IMG/VR virus record: IMGVR_UViG_3300033491_000006
Location: 1-24,578 of that record
DNA length: 24,578 nucleotides
Reading direction: 5' to 3' (one strand)
From: a virus
The first letter of the stretch is position 1. Each line of letters begins with the position of its first letter. Below, piece after piece: positions 22,206 to 24,578 of the stretch. A model generated the notes under the pieces. That model made no database searches and was not told the origin of the DNA. It saw only the letters and a list, made by a program, of their open reading frames with translations. The position numbers were made by a program, and so were the translations under genes.

Positions 22206-22221
22206 GTTCTCCCGTGAGAAC
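22206..22221. repeat. Short hairpin between VR3 gene and the next gene
   Basis: GTTCTC and GAGAAC pair perfectly around a 4-base loop. It lies about 30 bp after the VR3 end and contains the ribosome site of the following gene. It may regulate translation, or act as a structure near the retrohoming site as in BPP-1. Confidence 0.5.
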
Positions 22222-22239
22222 TACGAAATAAATAAATTC

Positions 22240-22734
22240 TTAAATTTTGACTCTGCGGACCGCGCGAACCCGGCCTTTGACGTTCTTGCCGTCCGCAAAC
22301 TGGAAGCCATATGCGAAACCCTGGCACCAAGCGCCGTAGGCCGAGGACTGCGTGCTCGACCAGTACCAGGAGGGCGCAAATTTTTCGGCGATCGTCGCGT
22401 AGCAGAGGTTCAGCTCACGCTGGGCCGGCAGATAGAAATCGGTGTGTCCGTCTTTCGAGTACTCCGCGGCCCAGGCGGCGGCCGGGTGCTTCGAAGTCGC
22501 GCCAAGAAGTGCCCGCGTGTTCGCGGCACCGTCGAGCCGGCTGTCGCACTCCGGAACCTTCATGCCGTACGGACCCCACTCGAAATCCATGCCTTCGTCG
22601 AGCGAAGCGATCAGGTGGTAGTCGGGCGCGTCGCCTTGGCCGGGCATCAGGCCGGCGTAAATGCCGCCTTGGCCCTCCCAATAGACGCCAAGGCGTGGTG
22701 CGACGAGAACGGGTTTGTCTTGGACTTCGGACAT
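22240..22734 (-). CDS. DGR target protein 3 (remote DUF1566/Lcl-like target)
   Basis: The ATG at 22734, with GGAG upstream, gives 164 residues, the shortest of the three targets. It shares VYWEGQGGIYAGLMPGQ, then WGPYGMKVPE, DGAANTRALL, HPAAAWAAE, DFYLPAQRELNLCYA and WYWSSTQSSA before the VR (about residues 128-161). The end is RAVRRVKI. It has no signal peptide. It is the second gene after PL and lies about 7 kb from the RT and TR, so mutated cDNA must reach it in trans along the genome. Confidence 0.92.
   Translation of the reverse strand: MSEVQDKPVLVAPRLGVYWEGQGGIYAGLMPGQGDAPDYHLIASLDEGMDFEWGPYGMKVPECDSRLDGAANTRALLGATSKHPAAAWAAEYSKDGHTDFYLPAQRELNLCYATIAEKFAPSWYWSSTQSSAYGAWCQGFAYGFQFADGKNVKGRVRAVRRVKI
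22252..22353 (-). repeat. DGR variable repeat VR3
   Basis: VR3 aligns with the TR over 102 bp with 18 differences, all at TR A positions (10 to G, 7 to T, 1 to C). Nine of ten Asn codons are changed. It shares with VR2 the last codons and the A/T-rich flank after the repeat (AGAGTCAAAATTTA). Confidence 0.96.
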
Positions 22735-22761
22735 GGTTGACTCCGGATTGAGGCAAGCGGT

Positions 22762-23025
22762 TTAGTGAACGACGCACGCACGATAGGCGTCGGTCGGGTC
22801 AAGTTCTTCGTCTTGCAAAAGCGTCCAGACGAAGCGGTCGTAGAAGCGAGACTCCATGAAGTGGAGCGCCTGATCGATGATCAGATCCGCGGCCGCCTGG
22901 TCTTCCTTGAAGATCGCGTTGACATCGATTTCGTTGCCAAAGTCGTCGGTGATCAGTTCGATGCACGGCAGAACTCGGCCACGCGACGTCTGGATGCGAT
23001 GTACTGAAAAAGGGATGAGGCGCAT
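22762..23025 (-). CDS. First gene of the leftward early operon, hypothetical
   Basis: The ATG at 23025 has GGAG six bases upstream and gives 87 residues; an ATG at 23037 is possible but has no site. The protein is acidic (DEELDPTDAYRA near the end) with a strand-rich start (IQTSRGRVLPCIELITDDFG). It has the genome position of lambda N but not the Arg-rich RNA-binding start of N, so I do not call it an antiterminator. Confidence 0.78.
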   Translation of the reverse strand: MRLIPFSVHRIQTSRGRVLPCIELITDDFGNEIDVNAIFKEDQAAADLIIDQALHFMESRFYDRFVWTLLQDEELDPTDAYRACVVH

Positions 23026-23062
23026 GTCGGTCTCCATCTGGTTTGGTGCTGCGATGGAGTGA

Positions 23063-23090
23063 ACTATACGTCAACGAATAGAAATGTCAA
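23063..23090 (-). promoter_or_regulatory. Leftward early promoter PL with operators
   Basis: On the minus strand TTGACA (23090-23085), a 16-bp spacer and TATAGT (23068-23063) form a near-consensus sigma-70 promoter, about 35 bp before the first gene. The operator-like 16-mer TATTCGTTGACGTATA (23080-23065) overlaps the -10. A second related element, ATTCATTCGCGCATT, lies just upstream of the -35 (23103-23089). Both recur at PR, so the same repressor should control both. Confidence 0.85.
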
Positions 23091-23122
23091 TGCGCGAATG
23101 AATAATTCAAGGCATGGGGAAA

Positions 23123-23137
23123 CCCGCTTGCTGCGGG
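23123..23137 (-). terminator. Possible terminator after the lipoprotein gene
   Basis: CCCGC and GCGGG can pair around a 5-base loop, followed on the minus strand by TTTCC. The stem is short and the T-run weak, so this is tentative. It would end the repressor transcript before PL. Confidence 0.4.
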
Positions 23138-23159
23138 CCAGGACTACGCGAAGATGGGA

Positions 23160-23462
23160 TTAGTAGCTGTTACAGTGGATCGCGTTGCCGTACGTGTAGC
23201 AATTCGTCGTTTGCGGTTGCCGTGCGGCGTTCGCCCGTTGGGCATTATTGATGCTCTGCATCTCTTCGTGATACCACTGTTGCTGTTGCGACTGCTGCTG
23301 TGCGGACATCGACTGAATCGCGGCTTGTCGCTGAGCGTATCTATTCTGCATGCAGTTCGCAAAGCCGTCAGTTCCAGGCGTAAATCCAAAATTCGAGCAG
23401 ACTTGCTGATCACTGGCGCAACCGGCCAGGAGAAGTGCGATGGCGAAGGCGCTCCATTTCAT
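23160..23462 (-). CDS. Lipoprotein of the lysogenic gene set
   Basis: The ATG at 23462, with GAGGAG upstream, gives 100 residues. The signal is MKWSAFAIALLLAGC, with lipobox LLAGC (Cys about residue 15). The mature part has Cys pairs (CSNFGF, FANCMQN and a late CYTYGNAIHC), a Gln-rich helix (MSAQQQSQQQQWYHEE) and an Asn/aromatic end. It lies downstream of the repressor in the direction of the repressor transcript, the place of lambda rex. A surface or periplasmic superinfection-exclusion role is plausible but not shown. Confidence 0.82.
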   Translation of the reverse strand: MKWSAFAIALLLAGCASDQQVCSNFGFTPGTDGFANCMQNRYAQRQAAIQSMSAQQQSQQQQWYHEEMQSINNAQRANAARQPQTTNCYTYGNAIHCNSY

Positions 23463-23478
23463 GGCTGTTGCTCCTCGA

Positions 23479-23682
23479 CTACGAGTTAGGTTGTCCTTCG
23501 TCAATGAGCTGCGTCAGCTTCATGCACATCATCAGGCAGGCCATTACGAGCGCGGGGGCGTCGTGCCGTTCGGCTCGTACGATGTCGAAATCGACCTTGC
23601 CGTTTTCGTCAATGTGGACGTACAGGTTTCCGCGGTAGACGGTGCTCTGCCCGTCAAAGCCGCCCGGTTCTCGTGTGGCCAT
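23479..23682 (-). CDS. Small hypothetical protein of the lysogenic gene set
   Basis: The ATG at 23682, with GAGG upstream, gives 67 residues. Visible parts are GGFDGQSTVYRGNLYVHIDE (beta-rich), then KVDFDIVRAERHD and a hydrophobic helix ALVMACLMMCMKLTQL. The frame is open to 23823, inside the repressor gene, so a longer N-terminus with a basic KRKRR stretch is possible. It sits between repressor and lipoprotein. Function unknown. Confidence 0.65.
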   Translation of the reverse strand: MATREPGGFDGQSTVYRGNLYVHIDENGKVDFDIVRAERHDAPALVMACLMMCMKLTQLIDEGQPNS

Positions 23683-23734
23683 GTGTGCTGCCTCGCGATC
23701 GTTTGGTATTCGCCGCTTTCGCTTTCTGTAAGCT

Positions 23735-24388
23735 TCAATGTCGAATATTTTTTGATCGCTTTTCCCCGACTCTTCGCGCCGCACGTTTTTCCTCGGTACG
23801 TGTGGCGAGGTGGCTCTCAGCATCCTCCATGGCTCTCGCGGCCTGCTCGCTGATGCTCTGCATCGCGGGTGAGGACTTTACCGCCTCGTCTTTCTTCAGA
23901 GGGGTCAGTTTGCCACTTTCCGGCGCTCTGAGTTGGGAAAAAAGCACGCGCACTGCATCAAAAGTTTCACGCGGAGCGTCTCGTTTGTATGCCTCCCGGA
24001 TAGCCGCAATCGCGTCCTGAACATAGGCCGGCAAAAGCGCATCCACATACTGTTCGGCTTGAGATCGGGCTTCCTCTTCAGTGAGTGAAGACTGATTTTT
24101 TGCCTCAAATACGGCGGTTGGAACCTTGTTTCTGTCGAGCTGCACGTAGTCGATGCTGTGCTTTGGCTCGCGGCCAGTCAGCAGCCAGTCGGTGGTGACA
24201 TTGAACTCGTGCGCCAACTTGGCGAGGGTCCCCATCTCTGGCGTCGATTTTTTCCCCAGGATTCGGTTGATGGTGGGCTGTGGAACACCCGTCTTTTTGC
24301 CGAGCGCACTTTGGCCGCCGCGCCCCCTGTACAGCGGGTTTGCCTGCATTAGTTCGTTCAGTCGATCGCCTACATCATCTTCTTTCAT
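23735..24388 (-). CDS. CI-type phage repressor without a cleavage domain
   Basis: The ATG at 24388 gives 217 residues. Residues about 25-70 form a Cro/CI HTH: GQSALGKKTGVPQPTINRIL then a TLAKLAHEFNVTTDWLLTG helix pair. The C-terminal 130 residues are helical and charged and do not show the Ser/Lys protease domain (S24/LexA) of lambda CI, so RecA-driven self-cleavage is unlikely. It should hold PL and PR off in the lysogen. No Shine-Dalgarno precedes the ATG, and the promoter -10 lies 7 bp upstream, so the mRNA may be leaderless as for lambda cI. Confidence 0.88.
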   Translation of the reverse strand: MKEDDVGDRLNELMQANPLYRGRGGQSALGKKTGVPQPTINRILGKKSTPEMGTLAKLAHEFNVTTDWLLTGREPKHSIDYVQLDRNKVPTAVFEAKNQSSLTEEEARSQAEQYVDALLPAYVQDAIAAIREAYKRDAPRETFDAVRVLFSQLRAPESGKLTPLKKDEAVKSSPAMQSISEQAARAMEDAESHLATRTEEKRAARRVGEKRSKNIRH

Positions 24389-24395
24389 AAGCCCG

Positions 24396-24424
24396 ACTAT
24401 GCAAGGGTGAATAGATCGGGTCAA
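24396..24424 (-). promoter_or_regulatory. Repressor maintenance promoter (PRM-like)
   Basis: On the minus strand TTGACC (24424-24419), a 17-bp spacer and CATAGT (24401-24396) form a moderate sigma-70 promoter. It ends 7 bp before the repressor ATG. The operator element at 24430-24445 lies just upstream of its -35, the place from which a bound repressor could activate it. Confidence 0.65.
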
Positions 24425-24429
24425 AGTTC

Positions 24430-24467
24430 GATTCATTCGCGCATTGACAAATATTCGTTCGCGTATA
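24430..24467. promoter_or_regulatory. Repressor operator region at PR
   Basis: Two elements are seen: GATTCATTCGCGCATT (24430-24445) and TATTCGTTCGCGTATA (24452-24467). The second has the partial dyad TATnCGnnnnCGnATA, also present at PL. The first and its following TTGACA match the PL region over 19 bp. Confidence 0.7.
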
Positions 24468-24471
24468 GAAT
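24444..24471 (+). promoter_or_regulatory. Rightward early promoter PR
   Basis: TTGACA (24444-24449), a 16-bp spacer and TAGAAT (24466-24471) lie 8 bp before the ATG of the Cro-like gene. The -10 overlaps the operator 24452-24467. The transcript would start at or just before the ATG. Confidence 0.85.
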
Positions 24472-24479
24472 TGGCATTC

Positions 24480-24578
24480 ATGAACACGCTAACTCCCTCC
24501 CAGCTGCTTGCCGAGATCAAGTCGATGACCAAACTCGGCGAAAAGGCTATTGGCGACCGGATTGGCTGTTCTCAGCCG
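24480..24578 (+). CDS. Cro-like early regulator, N-terminal part (runs off window)
   Basis: The 33 visible codons start at an ATG just after PR and run off the window. The residues (SQLLAEIKSMTKLGEKAIGD, then RIGCSQP) fit the first helices of a small HTH protein. With divergent orientation next to the repressor and PR, it is most likely the Cro-type gene. No ribosome site is visible before the ATG. Confidence 0.7.
   Translation, partial: MNTLTPSQLLAEIKSMTKLGEKAIGDRIGCSQP

Noticed and set aside
14261-22353. CRISPR or simple dispersed repeat reading of the 102-bp repeats
   Set aside because: Copies are few, unevenly spaced, lie at gene ends and differ almost only at template A positions, which fits a DGR.
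22099-22740. 213-codon + strand frame over DGR target 3
   Set aside because: Antisense to the VR3 gene, whose family motifs and VR are clear.
22762-23025. Lambda N-like antiterminator
   Set aside because: Right position after PL, but the protein is acidic and has no Arg-rich N-terminus; no nut-like boxB was identified.

Overview
The window is a piece of a temperate tailed phage genome (or an intact phage-type prophage). The host is most likely a Burkholderia/Paraburkholderia-like betaproteobacterium. I infer this from the high GC content, the codon use and the familiar style of the phage proteins; no host gene is visible to prove it.

Layout. Positions 1-6859 are late genes on the + strand. 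They are the end of a PurD-like ATP-grasp gene, a lysis block (small membrane protein, T4-type lysozyme, HNH-like protein, holin-like protein, lipoprotein, class 3 lipase), a beta-helix tailspike and a second tail-fibre-like protein. Three strong intrinsic terminators punctuate this part. From 23025 down to about 7026 almost everything is one long leftward (- strand) early operon of about 16 kb. Its genes are mostly joined by ATGA/GTGA overlaps. It holds many small early proteins, a recombination module (KTSC protein, Erf-family annealing protein, YqaJ/lambda-exo-type nuclease), a diversity-generating retroelement (DGR), HNH, DUF1643 and ASCH proteins, and ends with excisionase and a lambda-type integrase. 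Positions 23063-24578 are a lambda-like immunity region: a leftward promoter PL, a lysogenic gene set (lipoprotein, small protein, Cro/CI-type repressor), the repressor promoter, the rightward promoter PR and the first 33 codons of a Cro-like gene.

The main find is the DGR. A reverse transcriptase (YVDD and LPIGNLSSQ motifs), an Avd-like helical accessory protein, a 102-bp template repeat (TR, 13605-13706) and three 102-bp variable repeats (VR1 14261-14362, VR2 14911-15012, VR3 22252-22353) can be read directly. I aligned them by hand: VR1, VR2 and VR3 differ from the TR at 15, 16 and 18 positions where the TR coding strand has A. Only one difference in all three (in VR2) is not at an A. Each VR is the 3' end of a separate gene for a DUF1566/Lcl-like (C-type-lectin-fold) protein.

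Three things make this DGR unusual. The third target lies about 7 kb away, right behind PL. The whole TR lies inside the open frame of the reverse transcriptase. The system belongs to the early, repressor-controlled operon instead of the tail operon, and its targets have no visible secretion signal. The diversified proteins may therefore not be the usual receptor-binding tail proteins.

The two early promoters carry matching operator sequences, so the repressor probably controls the DGR together with recombination and excision. The integrase gene lies directly next to the tail genes with no host DNA between, which is the order of a circular or unintegrated phage genome.
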